Assembly: GCA_018417955.1 (NCBI GenBank)
Contig: JACTVC010000011.1
Location: forward strand, 680,262-744,261
DNA from: Laccaria trichodermophora
Lineage: Eukaryota; Basidiomycota; Agaricomycetes; Agaricales; Hydnangiaceae
Length of the DNA stretch: 64,000 bases
Direction: 5' to 3'
Below, piece after piece: positions 1-13,973 of this stretch. Made by a program: the position numbers and the translations under genes. The notes under the pieces are model-generated. The model was given only the letters and a program-made list of their open reading frames with translations. It searched no databases and was not told where the DNA came from. The stretch's first letter is position 1. Each line of letters opens with the position of its first letter.

Positions 1-97
1 TGATGGTGGGTTGCTTGCACCGTTTTCGGTCACCTTGAGCGGTAGATCAGATGCCGACTGAGAAGATCTGGAAGAGTTGCCGTAGAAGCACAGTGTA

Positions 98-2570
<2,473 letters not shown>

Positions 2571-3210
2571 GGCTATGGAAGATGAGTACCGCAGAGAAAG
2601 AATTTCGATGGTCAGCGGGTAAATGTCGAGGAGAAAAGAGAAGGAGGAACTGAACAAGATATGGTGTATGTAGACAACAAGCAAAGGTCAAGTGAACGCC
2701 GAATAGCCCAAACGTGTCACGTGACGAGGTACTGTGCTGTTTTTCAACTTGTTACAATTGTTACAATAGGAATTCCGTCTACATCTACTAAAGACTAAGG
2801 GTGACCCAAGAGCCAACCTCGACGGACCAAATCGACAAGCAGTATGCTACCGTTGCCTTGTACAATTGTTCAATACAGCCATCTTTCGTTGATAATCTCC
2901 AAATTTCCGCCAAGCGAGCCTGATAGACGCCGTGTAACAGCTTGCCTCCTTGGACCAGCAATAGCTTGGACTCTTTTAGGTATGTAGTTGCATACAAGAG
3001 TTCAACGCAAACAACAAGAAAGCTACAAGTAAGAATGTCCTGTAAATTTGAGCGAGTAGCTACAACATGTCCGAGTGATCAAGAAGGTGACAGTTCGTGG
3101 TGGAGAATGACTGCGAGTTCTATGTAAAAGAGGATGCTTCTTAACTATGACGCAGTTGGCAGAGTGAAGGCAAATGCAAGAGGAGGACCGATAGGTATAA
3201 AAGTCCGGCA
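2571..3210. other. Intergenic, no gene seen
   Basis: Spacer between the PAP1 start and the 3' end of the beta-helix gene. Reading frames of 60-70 codons exist on both strands, but none has splice structure or recognisable motifs. The part nearest 2571 should hold the PAP1 promoter. Confidence 0.6.
2716..2725. promoter_or_regulatory. GTCACGTGAC palindrome, candidate bHLH/E-box site
   Basis: A perfect 10 bp palindrome with CACGTG core sits about 150 bp upstream of the PAP1 start codon. CACGTG is the known core for Cbf1/Pho4-type bHLH factors in fungi; function here is inferred from sequence and position only. Confidence 0.35.
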
Positions 3211-5155
3211 TCAGGGCAGTTTGTGTAGATAATCTTTCTTCGAGCTAGCCTCCGATCGCTTGACGGCCCATTTTCGAATAAAGAATGAGAAAATGGCGCA
3301 GGCTATGATGCCGACTATGACGCCGACAGCAATGGCAACTCCGCTATTGTGTGATTTCGATGTTGGGCTTCCTTTGCTAGTAGTGGAGGTAGGTCCGGCT
3401 GACGTAGCTGTCGTGCTGGTGTTTGATGGATTGAGACCAAATGGCCAATAGTCGCCCCCATTTGGAGGTAAGACACAGGTAAGGGAATTGCCATCTGGAA
3501 TTGTCTGGAAGTCGGACTGGATTGCGAGATTGCTTGTCGTCTTAGTGTCCATGATGAATGCTGCTGGTGTAGGGACAATGTCCGAGGCGCTGCAGTTTGG
3601 TCCACGCGCTCCGATGAACGAAGTATTTCCGAACACGACATTGTTTTGAACCGTGAAATTCGAAGCCGACGTGATGGCGATGCCATAGCTAAGCGCTCCA
3701 GTCAGTCTGTTGTCCAAGACCATGCCATTTTTGCTGACATCATTTCCGTAGCGGTCTCCGAACCATGTACGGGGACCGATGGCAATACCAATCCTATTTA
3801 AGTTGAGTCATGTTAAAGAGGAAGGAAAGGCAACATACTTGATAATAGCATTTTCAAAATTGCTCCCCTTACTGTCTCCAGGTTGTTCACCATCCGTAGC
3901 AAACCCGCCATAGATGGTGTTATTCCGAACAACAGTGCCAGTATAATCACCATTCCATGGATCATAATCAACCATGTTAATACCACCAAGTAGGGTTTGC
4001 TAGGATGAAGATCAGCACGACGACAAAAAGCTAGACTCGACGACACCGACGTTCAAAACCCATATTGTATTGTTGTACACCTGGGTTCCAGGAGATCCGA
4101 ATACTACAATTCCGCCATCTGTCGCACCCTGCACCAAGTTGTTTCTCACGACGGCGTTGCGGCAACTGACACTGATGCCATCCGCCCATTCCTGGAATGA
4201 ATCCGAACCGCATGGCCCGATGTCGTTGTTTTGAACGGTGATGTTGTTGCATGTGAAGGGTCCTTCGGCGACATGAAGGCAGCTCCAGCTCCGGGGGTCA
4301 AAAGAGTGAACATATTCGATCAATTGGCCTGAATTTCCCCCTCCCATCTCCATATTTGCCCCACCACTAGTCGGAGAGGCACCACGACGCGTCCCATCAA
4401 TCTATTTGAAGCATTTATTCACGGTCGGACGCGTTCTCACCGCCTAGAAGAAGACTTACTTGTACATTTCGAAGTTTAACACCCGAACAAGACGAGCAAG
4501 TACCGTCAACAGCAGTCGTATGGCCCTGGCCATTGGAGACTGGACCGTTAACGACAAGGGTAGCTCTTGAATTGTCTGTCGGGTAACCTAGAGTGCTGAT
4601 CTCTTGGTTAGGTTGTGTGAACAGGATGGGCTGCTGTATGAGGTATTGCTGGTTTGGACACAGGCTAAGAACATAGCCGTTCCCTCCATTTTGTAAAAGA
4701 TTTTGCAAGCGGGTTGTCACCGTGTTGGCTGGGTCTGCCGGTTCACACTGACCAGCGTCTCTGGGAAGGGGCGCAGCAGTCCTTTAAGTTTGAATTCGCT
4801 TTCAACAGCTATAGTAGTAAGTAGGAATTGAGATAACGCACCTTTTCGACGACAGAAGTTTTCTTGTATGGTTGATAATAATATCCATGCCGAGGGAACG
4901 ATAGGGATCTGTAGGAACAGAGGCAAAATTTTGCTAAACGAGTGTGAGTCGGCGGGATGCCGATGAGTGTGGAAGAAGCCCCCTAAAGTGATAAGATGGG
5001 TCGTGGTTATTTATAAGTATACTTCAAACAGCACAATGTGCAAGCGATGGCGATAAGGCGAACAACGCACCTTCGCCATCGGGGGCGAAATTCGTGAAGT
5101 TACCTCTCATTGCAACCGACGTCAGAGGCGTGCCCAATAAGAACGCCAAGGCCAT
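3211..5155 (-). CDS. Secreted right-handed beta-helix repeat protein with C-terminal membrane anchor
   Basis: ATG at 5155 begins a short hydrophobic leader (MALAFLLGTPLTSVA), read as a signal peptide. After several short introns the middle exons carry repeated Asn-rich strands typical of parallel beta-helix proteins, e.g. NNLVQGATDGGIVVFGSP, YNNTI, FTVQNNVVFGN and LDNRLTGALSYGIAI. A Ser/Thr-rich stalk (STTATSAGPTSTTSKG) then leads to one transmembrane helix (GVAIAVGVIVGIIACAIF) followed by a basic tail ending HKLP. This architecture suggests an extracellular, cell-surface protein that binds or cuts a polysaccharide, but no pectate-lyase active site was recognised, so no enzyme activity is claimed. 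It is divergent from a glucanase gene, consistent with a cell-wall role (inference). Exon edges in 4360-5080 are approximate. Confidence 0.75.
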
Positions 5156-5630
5156 GAAATGCTTCCAGGCAGCTTGATTCGTATCGACTTCAATGATTGG
5201 GACCCACTTATCGCTGAAAACGGATCGACGCAACGAGAATTCAACGGTTCAAAACTTGCCATTGTAACCACAATGAAGGTGTTCAAGTACTACAAATGGA
5301 CATGTAATGTACCATTAGTGTTACAATGGGCGCGTTCCAAAAGGGTGATTTGCGGTTATGTAACGCCTTCAAACGTCCACGGTTCAGAGAATCAACGGCG
5401 AATACTGTAGTGCGCATGTACAGCCTTTACCAGCACAGTTATCGGGTAAGTCGTTGGTGTAGTAGAAACATGAATGTTGGACGGCCTCAAGAGGCCTGAA
5501 ATTTGTTACATAGTGCTATTTTTGATGTGAACAAATACTGACCTAAGTATATAAACTCCATCATGGCACAGCGTCTGGACAGTACCGGCGGTCTTTCCAC
5601 GCCGTTTTGTGTACCTCTCCTTTGTCCACC
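5156..5630. other. Shared divergent promoter region
   Basis: About 475 bp between the start codons of the beta-helix gene (-) and the GH5 glucanase (+). No coding signal seen. The start codons face away, so both promoters must lie here, which makes joint control of the two cell-wall genes possible but not shown. Confidence 0.6.
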
Positions 5631-8600
5631 ATGTCCTCTTCGCTAGCTGGCGGTTACCAGCACGTCGCTACTGCAGACGAACACGAATTAACACCCTCAG
5701 GATCCCCTGCTTTACGACCTTACAGTGCTGCTCAAGACTCTGATTTCAACCCATATAACCCTGATAACGAAAGACTTGATACGGTTCGAGAAAGGATTTT
5801 TAAGCTCGTGGCTAAAAGTTGCTAACACCTGTCCAGCATTACCGAGATGACTCTACTGCTAACGTCCTTGCGAAAACACCTACTTCAACCACCCGCTACT
5901 CCACACAAGCTGCTCTGAAGCGGAAAACGCGCCGAAAAAGGCTCATTATTATTGGCTTTGTCGTCATAGCCATTATTGCTGCTGCTGCGGCAGCTGTCCT
6001 TGCTTTGACCCTTGGAAAGAAGCATTCAAGTTCTTCCTCTTCTGGATCGGGGTCCTCTTCCTCAGGTGGCAGCAGTGGTGGCAGCAGCAGTTCGTCGACG
6101 TCGGGGAAATCGGGAAGTATCATCACAATGGAGGATGGAACCAAATTCACCTATGTAAATAACTTTGGTGGCGACTGGGCATACGACCCCAAGAATCCAT
6201 TTGCCGCTGGAGGGAAATCGCAGAGTTGGAGCAAACGCGTCGGTTCAGAAGATTGGGTGTGGGGTTCGGACTACGTTCGAGGAGTAAATCTCGGGTATGT
6301 TACTTTCAACCCTGGCATCTTGATGATGACACAGAGTTTTTTCGCAGAGGATGGCTAGGTTGGACTATTTTCAATACCAGAACTGATCCGGTCCTGATGA
6401 CAATTATGATCTAGTGACGGAACCTTTCATCGTGCCGGCTTTATATGAAAAATACATCAACAACTCAGCTGGTATCACCGTTGTGGACGAGTGGACGCTG
6501 TCACAAGCGATGGGCTCCAACCTAGCAACTGAAATGGAAAATCATTACAAGACTTTCATAGTATGTTGAATCTACAGCAATTGTTCTTGTACTGATCATA
6601 ACCGACCATTAGACTGAGCAAGATTTTGCCAACATTGCTGGTACGAATGCGTCAGCTGGTTGCGATCATCCAACTCACCTTTGTTAAAAGCTGCCGGCCT
6701 GAACTGGGTCAGAATCCCGATTGGTTTCTGGGCTATTGAGGCTATCAACGGCGAACCTTTTCTGGTGGGAACCTCATGGACTTACTTCCTTAAAGCGTAA
6801 TTGCCAGATGCTATATTGAAGATGTCGACATTAATGTTTTCACAGCATCCAATGGGCAAGAAAATACGGCATCCGCATCAATCTCGATTTGCATGCATTG
6901 CCTGGAAGTCAAAATGGATGGGTACGCAATCTTTCTTACCATCACGCTTTACATCGGATTTGACAAATTATACAGAATCACTCTGGAAAAAGTACGATCT
7001 TTACTTTCAATTGTTTTACATAGCTAACTGGAATGTTGCTCATCAGGCGGTTCCGTTAATTTGTGAGTAGCCTTCTCGTTTCATGTACGAGGGGCATTCA
7101 TCTATCTCTCCCAAGCATGAACGGAGTTATGGGCATCGCCAACGCTGAACGAGCCCTGACATACTATCGCATCCTCGCGGAATTCGTCAGTCAACCAGAG
7201 TATAAAGACGTGGTCCTCATGTGATTTTGTTTTTTCTTTGTTGCATGCAAGTATCTAACCTCCTTTCCTGCATAGCCTGAGTATCGTGAACGAAATCCTC
7301 TGGAGTACAATTGGTGAACAATCTATCAAGAGCCTCTACGTCAAAGCGCACGATACTATTCGAAAATCTACGTACGTCTGCTACCTGGTGGTCGTGTGTG
7401 ATAACGTAGTAATGCACTTGTCAGTGGAACTGGGGCCGGCAATGGACCGTACATTGCGATTCACGAAGGCTTCCAAGGAGTAAGTTTCCGTCCCAACATA
7501 CTGAAATTGTTTTCAACTAACACATTTTTTACAGCCTGGTATCTGGGCGGGGTAGATTTATATGTTTCGTGATATTTGCAATGGCTGAACGTGTTGGCAG
7601 TTTCCTTGCAGGATCGGATCGTGTAGTTTTGGACCAACACCCAGTGAGGCTTCAGAAGTCATGTCATGGAGCGAACGCTAATTTTTGTAGTATCTGGCTT
7701 TCATGGGTCTCACCAACTCGACGTAAGTCATTGAAACTTTCTCCGACGACCATTGGTTAATTTCTCCGTAGTCCTGCTAGCAGCGCGCCTAAACCATGGT
7801 TCGCTCATTCAAATTCAGAGATATTCATCAACTTATTCGCGTCTAGTGCCTGGGCTATCGCAACTAATCAATCCGAGCAGGTGTTTGGGGTAACGATCGG
7901 CGGCGAATTCTCAACAGCGATTAACGCCTGCGGTTTATGGTGCGTTTGTTCGAGTGGACATTTGTTTTTCGTTTACTGATGAAACGATTCTGACAGGCTG
8001 AATGGCATTGGATCTGGTGAAGATTCATCGTGCGCTGTCTGGGATGACTGGGCAGTAAGAGCAGTAATACTTGCTAATGGTGGATCGTTCTGACTTGGCC
8101 GATGTTCAGAACTATACTCCCACTGTAGTCTCAGGCCTCTTGGAAGTAACATTGGCTTCCATGGATGCTTTGCAGAACTACTTTTTCTGGACCTGGAAGA
8201 TCGGGAACTCGTCAGTTCTGGGAACATCTTCAAGTCCCATGTGGCATTATCAACTTGGCTTGCAGCAAGGATGGGTACCAAAAGGTTTTATTTCGGTCGC
8301 GTCTCGCAGGTGAACCTCGCAACTTACCTATTCTAAAGATCCACGGCAAGCCATTGGCCAGTGCGGCAGCGTTCTCACGACATCTCAGCCATTCAATGGG
8401 AACTTCCCTTCGACTGCAACGGGAGGAGTAAACATTTTTCCTCTTCCTTGCTCAGCACCCACTTATGTATCGTCTTTGTTAGGCTGGCGCTGGTACAGTT
8501 GACCCTGCTCAATCCTCGTCATATCCCTTCCCACCACCCACACTTTCGCCTTCATTCTCTTCCACTCAAATGTCCCTCTTGCCCACATACACGGCTACGG

Positions 8601-8896
8601 GCACTCTGAAAACATTGGCTGTCCCCACCTTCACTGCTGCACCAAAGGCCACCGTCGGCACTGGATGGAACAATCCCTCTGACAATACCCCTGCTTTTGT
8701 GTAAGCTCCTCGCTCATTTTTCACTAACAATTGCTGATCTTGCTTCCTCCCGACCAATAGGCCTGTAGCTGGATGTCAATACCCAGAGTAAGCCCTCTCA
8801 TCTTTCCTTTACTTGCTTCCATCTGAACATCTTTCATTTAGTGCATGGAACGCCGTAAATGCCACCCTTCCCTCAACTCCCTGTACAGGATCTTGA
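5631..8896 (+). CDS. Exo-beta-1,3-glucanase, GH5 family, type II membrane protein
   Basis: Hydrolyses beta-1,3-glucan at the cell surface. ATG at 5631 starts a ~75-residue cytosolic tail, then a basic stop (KRKTRRKRL), one membrane helix (IIIGFVVIAIIAAAAAAVLA) and a Ser/Gly-rich stem. The GH5 barrel follows: VWGSDYVRGVNLG, GLNWVRIPIGFWA, INLDLHALPGSQNGW, the acid/base Glu in SIVNEILW, IAIHEGFQG, VVLDQHP, and the nucleophile Glu in VTIGGEFSTAINACG. The tail is Ser/Pro-rich and ends CTGS with TGA at 8894-8896. The open frame looks broken in the raw sequence, but every break is resolved by a short intron with good branch site, so the gene reads as intact. Two successive exons are only 16 nt each (6976-6991, 7047-7062). 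Its architecture matches membrane-bound glucan 1,3-beta-glucosidase D of fungi. Confidence 0.92.
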
Positions 8897-9373
8897 TGCA
8901 TCTTTATGGACTCCCTTCCGCTTTCCTCCTCGGACATTGCAATCACTATTTCCGCTATCCTTTCTGCAGGGGATCTATCTATCTATTGACAAATTAGACG
9001 CGTATCTTAGCCGCTGCAGTAATGCATGTACCTCCCCTCACGTATCATTGTCATCTAGTTGACTCACACATTCGAAACTACCCAGTACAAACGTTTTCCT
9101 CACGACCACGTCGATATTCCCTGTTTATGTATTTGAATTCACCCATAGATCTGCTTCTAGTTAGGGGTCACCTTGCGTTGAAATTGCTCTCAAGAAAATT
9201 CAATCATGGTTGGCGCCAGATCATGATCTGCATCAGGTTGAAGACGGATCAGTTCAAACAGGCTCTGTATACTTACAGGATCTAGATTTGACCAGTGGGT
9301 GTATCAAAGAGTATCAATCGAAATCTCGAGTCCTTTTCGACGATCGTGAGTCAGAACCCTGTCGACGAACATC
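8897..9373. other. Intergenic, convergent 3' ends
   Basis: Spacer between the stop codons of the glucanase (+) and the IST3-like gene (-). Only short frames without motifs; expected to hold two 3' UTRs. Confidence 0.6.
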
Positions 9374-10402
9374 TCAAGATCGGTCATCATCTGAGTACCT
9401 CGAACGTTTCTTGCGTGCCTCGTAGTCATCCGAGGCACGCTCCCTGCGACCTGGTGGACTTGCTCTATAGCGAGTAGGCGATCGACTCCTACGATGCGGT
9501 CTATCTTCTCCAGAACTTCTTGAACGGGAGCGGTGTGACCGTCCAAGATCGCGTCTCCCCAAGTTGCTTAGCAGACTCTCAACAGCTCTCATGCCCTCCG
9601 ATTTGACTTTTTGCGCCTTCTTCTCCTTCTTCCTCGCCTTTCTCGCTTTGCGTTCCTCTGGGGTCTCGTCTTTATGTTTTCCTTTCGACTTATGCTTTTT
9701 AGGCTTCGTAAGAGCCTTCTCCTCTCTCCTTTTTTGTAAAAGATAGTCGCGCATAGGATCCTCGGGGTCGATATCGGCCCCAGTGGATGCATCCGAATCA
9801 GAATTTACACCGCCATCTAAAAAAGCAGGTTTAGTTCACGAACTCCGGGGGAAAAGGATTAGAATCAAATCACCATCGATCATTTGAGGTCGCGCGTTGA
9901 AGCTCTGGTCCTCAGGTTCTTGCCATTCGCCGTCTTCTCCCTTGACTTTGGGCTGCTTGTAGTTTTTGACATGGTCGACCCTGAGCGTTCTCTCTAGCAC
10001 CTTTGCACCATTGAGATTGTCAACGGCAAGCACTGTAGACCGTTGATCCTCGTACATCAGAAATCCGAATCCTTTCGTCTTTCCCGTGTCCTTGTCACGA
10101 GGCATGTGGAGATCCATTACCTCTCCATATCTAATGACGGGTTGGTTATTACACAATAAAGAAAGATGCTGGGGTACGCACTGAGAGAAAATGGTGATAA
10201 CGTCGCCCTCCGTCAGGTCGAAATGCAAACCTCCAACAAAGACATATGCCGAATCCTTGTATTCGTCATGCCATGACGCGCCGCTCAATCCCAGATCTAG
10301 TTCAGCCTGGTTTATCTTGTTAATTTCTTTGACGACACTGCGGGGGGGGGAGAGCGTTGAGTATTCAGAAGAGTTGTAGCGTTAGAGCACAACTCACTTC
10401 AT
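9374..10402 (-). CDS. IST3: RES complex / spliceosome RRM protein, IST3 (RBMX2, Cwf29) ortholog
   Basis: Subunit of the pre-mRNA retention and splicing (RES) complex that joins the activated spliceosome. The coding start is a 5 nt exon, ATGAA (10402-10398), joined over one intron to give MNVVKEINKINQAELDLGLS. One RRM follows: RNP2-like AYVFVGGL, RNP1-like KGFGFLMYED, then the diagnostic QRSTVLAVDNLNGAKVL and DHVKNYK. The C-terminal half is a long Lys/Arg/Ser-rich tail (KHKSKGKHKDETPEERKAR and RS dipeptides) ending DDRS. The metazoan RBMX2 type also has the basic tail, whereas the budding-yeast protein lacks most of it. The tiny first exon is required to recover the conserved N-terminus. Confidence 0.94.
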
Positions 10403-10494
10403 TGCAAGGAAACAGGAGCTCACAGTTTCCCACGATTTGAGTCTTGCCTTTGAACTCTAAATTTTTGGCTTCAGCAAGACTATCGCTGAACAAA

Positions 10495-12575
10495 ATGCCG
10501 TCCTTTTCGCTGCCTCCAATTCATGATAATCCTGACGGAGGATGGGGTCCATCGACGTCCTCAAATCTTCCTGATCAGTTCAAATTCAAGGACATTCCTT
10601 ATGCCCCGTACTCAAAATCTGACAAGTTGGGAAGGTTCGCCGACTGGAACGATCTCTCGTCGGATAACCGACAATCGACGGTTGGCCTTCCATCAACACA
10701 AAATGCTCGAGCTGGAGGGCCGGGCGGCCGCAGAAGGGAAGGAAATCAGGCTTTCGGCAGCGGTACCGCAAGCGCATTCGCATACTTTCATGTTGAAGAT
10801 GAATCATCTTTCTCGCTCGTGGACAACAAAGCAGCACCACCTCGTCGTGGAGGCGGTTTCATTCGGGGACGTGGACAAGCCAGAGGGTATGGAGCGAGGG
10901 GCGCTGTTCGGGGCGCTCGTGGCGGGCCTGCTGGTCGTGGAGGTATGAATCAGCGAGGTGGTGTGCGGAGAGGCTGGAGAGATTGGGAAAAGGCATGCGT
11001 CTCGTCAAAATAATTCTTTGACTCATCTTACCATTTTCTCTCGTTTAGAACAATCGCACACGCGAGTCGTCTGTCGTCATTTCACCGCAATGGTCGATGC
11101 TTGAGGAGATTGAATTCCATCGACTTGCAAAGCTACGTTTGGAGGTTGATGAACCTGAGGAGCTGTGAGTTTACCTGTCCATTCGCTCGTTGGCTATTCA
11201 ACAACGCATTTTCAGCGATACGTATGGCCGTCTCTTTGCTTACGACAAGACTTATGATCGTGTAACTACGAAAACTGAGAAACCTCTCCAACTGGTGGAC
11301 CGCATCAAGTACAATCCAACCACATCTGACGATCCAGTCATCCAACAAGTCCGTTCAATATCCTACAATCGTCTTTGATTTGATTTTGACACATGAACTA
11401 GCTTGTAGGCAAAGATGTCGCCAAGGTTTACACGACGGATATCATTCTCAGTGTGCTCATGTGCGCACCGAGATCCGTCTATCCTTGGGATATCGTGATA
11501 GTTCGCGAGGGTAACAAGCTCTTCCTCGACAAGCGTGATGGGGGCCCATTCGATACTGTGACTGTGAACGAAAATGCGGCTGATCCTCCTCAGGACCCAG
11601 CTCCTCCAAATCCAAACAACCCAAGTGAAAAGCCTGCAGTTCCCGAAACAGCTGCCATAAACACAGCAACATCTCTATCCCTCGAAGCCACCTACATTAA
11701 CCAAAACTTTGGATTCCAATCAGTCATCGAATCCGCCCCTCCTGCCCCCGTCGATTTTGCGAACCCCAACCCTTTCTATGGACCAGATGAAACCGAACCT
11801 CTTGCATCATGCGGTTATCGCTACAGGCTTTTCGACCTCGGCATCACGGAAGACGAGGATATCAAAATTTGCGTCCGTACTGAAGTTGATGCCTATTCCC
11901 CGGGCTCGGGCAATCCTCGTGAGGGCCAAGGTCTGGTTACTATTCGTGCTCTTAACGAATTCGATCCACGAGCCCAAGGGGCTGGCGGAGCGCCCGACTG
12001 GCGGTCTAAACTGGACTCTCAACGCGGTGCTGTGGTAGCCACGGAGATGAAAAACAACAGCTGCAAGCTTGCCAAATGGGCTGTTCAGAGTGTGTTGGCT
12101 GGTGCTGATCTCATGAAGATTGGGTGCGTTGACCATAATGTCATGTTCCTATTCGTATCCAATCGCGTCATTCTTGTTTTCTTTTGTGCTATTAACCTTT
12201 GCCTTTCGACATCTATACTCATACTATCCTCAACAGCTATATCTCACGAGCCAACCCCCGTGACAATACTCGTCATGTTATCCTGAGTACCGCTTCGATG
12301 CGGCCGACCGAATTCGCGGCACAACTTAACGTCTCTTTGGCGAACGGGTGGGGAATTGTTCGCACCGTTACAGACATGTGCATGAAAATGCCTGAGGGCA
12401 AATATGTGTTGGTCAAAGATCCTAACAGGGTATGCATGAAACTATGTTGGACTGTTCGATATTAACTGTTCCCACTTTTTAGCCTGTCATCCGCCTCTAC
12501 TCTGTCCCGCCAGATGCCTTCACAGGAGAAGACGAAGAGCCTGGCTCAGCATCAGAGGAGGAGCAAGAGCTGTGA
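10495..12575 (+). CDS. Translation initiation factor eIF3 subunit d
   Basis: Subunit of cytosolic eIF3 that binds the mRNA cap side of the 43S complex (Moe1 in fission yeast). The N-terminus has the family block around [10 protein letters not shown] and [16 protein letters not shown], then an RGG/Gly-rich RNA-binding stretch ([20 protein letters not shown]). Downstream exons carry [87 protein letters not shown] and DPNRP. The acidic tail ([15 protein letters not shown]) is usual for the family. ATG at 10495 gives the normal short N-terminus. One intron (10993-11048) seems to start with GC rather than GT. Length matches orthologs. Confidence 0.96.
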
Positions 12576-12654
12576 TTCTGTAAGCCGTAGCACCATTTTT
12601 ATCTGAAGGATGCGAGAATATCATGGTCTCTAAATGTCCAACAATCGTCTATGA

Positions 12655-13973
12655 TTATCTCTGCGTAAGAAGTAGTATTTCCACCGCGCCTTCGATATTG
12701 GGACTAGTCATAGTTCAATGGTCGCTCTATTCAGGTAGAGAAGACTCACCTGCGTTGTAACGCGCCAATTACAACTGCTCGGTCAAAATCCGGAAACATG
12801 CTTGTTACTTGAACAATCTCAGCCTCCGAAGGCGCTCGGATGCCTGCGTTGGCTCGCTCTCCCCTACCCGTCAGAGTATCCACCCATTCTTGCATCACTG
12901 TTGGATTCGACGCAACGTTATCAGGACTGATAGTGTTGCGAGTTCCCGACGGTGACGCCGCAGGGGTTCGAGCCGTCGTAATGACCTCCTCGTTTTGAAA
13001 TGGCACTTCGATGGTGGTGGCACCATCTGGAAGCGCGCGGTTAGAACGACGAGGAGCCCGAAGAGATCCAATCAAAGGTAGGAGGTAGTTCGTTGAAAAC
13101 CGCACAACGTAAGGAGGGATGCGATACGATTTGAAACCCGCCAAGTCGGAACGGTAGAGTTGGCCGGTGAGTATTCCAATGATGGCCACAGCTGCTGAGC
13201 CCGGCAGGCGGCTAATTGCCATCTGTAGATGGTCACTATGAATTACATCATGATAGAAATCGAGCTTACTTGAAGTGCAAGTAGATAATTCAAACTTTTG
13301 TTGCTTAGTGGTAGCCCAAAGACGCGATAATTATAGACAGGTGGAACAATCCTGGAATATTGGTAAAGGATGCTGAATATCAAGGCTGAGGGACCCAGTG
13401 ACATGGAGTTGAGGCCAACGCGGTGAAACAACATTAGGGAAACCAGTTCAAGTAGAGTCGAAACCATGATCGACACCAACGCAAAGGACTATTTGGATAA
13501 AAATTAGTCATGCTTGGAAGCCTAGAAAGCAATGGTGCTGACCGCGAATTTGACACTTCCAAACTGACGCTCTATTTGCACCCCCACATTATAGAGGATA
13601 ACAACACCAAGAAAAAGATCACTAGAGTTTGAAAAGGCGAGATGATGCACGAACAAACGCCAGTACTAGCGTGAAGTTAGAACTAGATCAGGCTCGGGGG
13701 CGTTCCTTGTCGGGGAACGCGACAACATTACCTGGTGGTGTCGTGATATGTGAGGGACGAACTGTGAGGCGGGATCAGCGTAAAATCCGGTTCTGTGCAT
13801 GTTCCTCCTTACTTGAATATGAAAATAGTGCTTCACATCAAACATCCCCGCAAGAATAGATGTGAGGGCAGACCCGACAATGAGCCCTACATTATCATAC
13901 ACATGGCTGAGTCTTTGTATGCTTGGAGCATTGAAAACGAACCTTTTGTGACCGAGGCATTTTCAAATGACAT
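12655..13973 (-). CDS. UBAC2/Dsc2-like rhomboid pseudoprotease with C-terminal UBA/CUE domain
   Basis: Multi-pass ER or Golgi membrane protein related to UBAC2 and to Dsc2 of the fungal Dsc ubiquitin ligase. Exon 1 (13973-13943) reads MSFENASVTK; splicing a 56 nt intron with a GTTCG donor gives KGLIVGSALTSILAGMFDVK, then HYFHIQFVPHISRHHQYWRL. The rhomboid-like membrane segments include FSNSSDLFLGVVILYNVGVQ and several hydrophobic stretches. The cytosolic tail ends in a UBA/CUE-type motif (EAEIVQVTSMFPDFDRAVV) completed over the last intron by PNIEGAVEILL; stop at 12655-12657. No serine-histidine protease pair was identified, as expected for this pseudoprotease group. Convergent with eIF3d, 79 bp apart. 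Confidence 0.85.

Noticed and set aside
5819..8430. Apparent frameshifts and stops in the GH5 gene, suggesting a pseudogene
   Set aside because: Every break is removed by a short intron with branch site and the joined protein keeps both catalytic glutamates.
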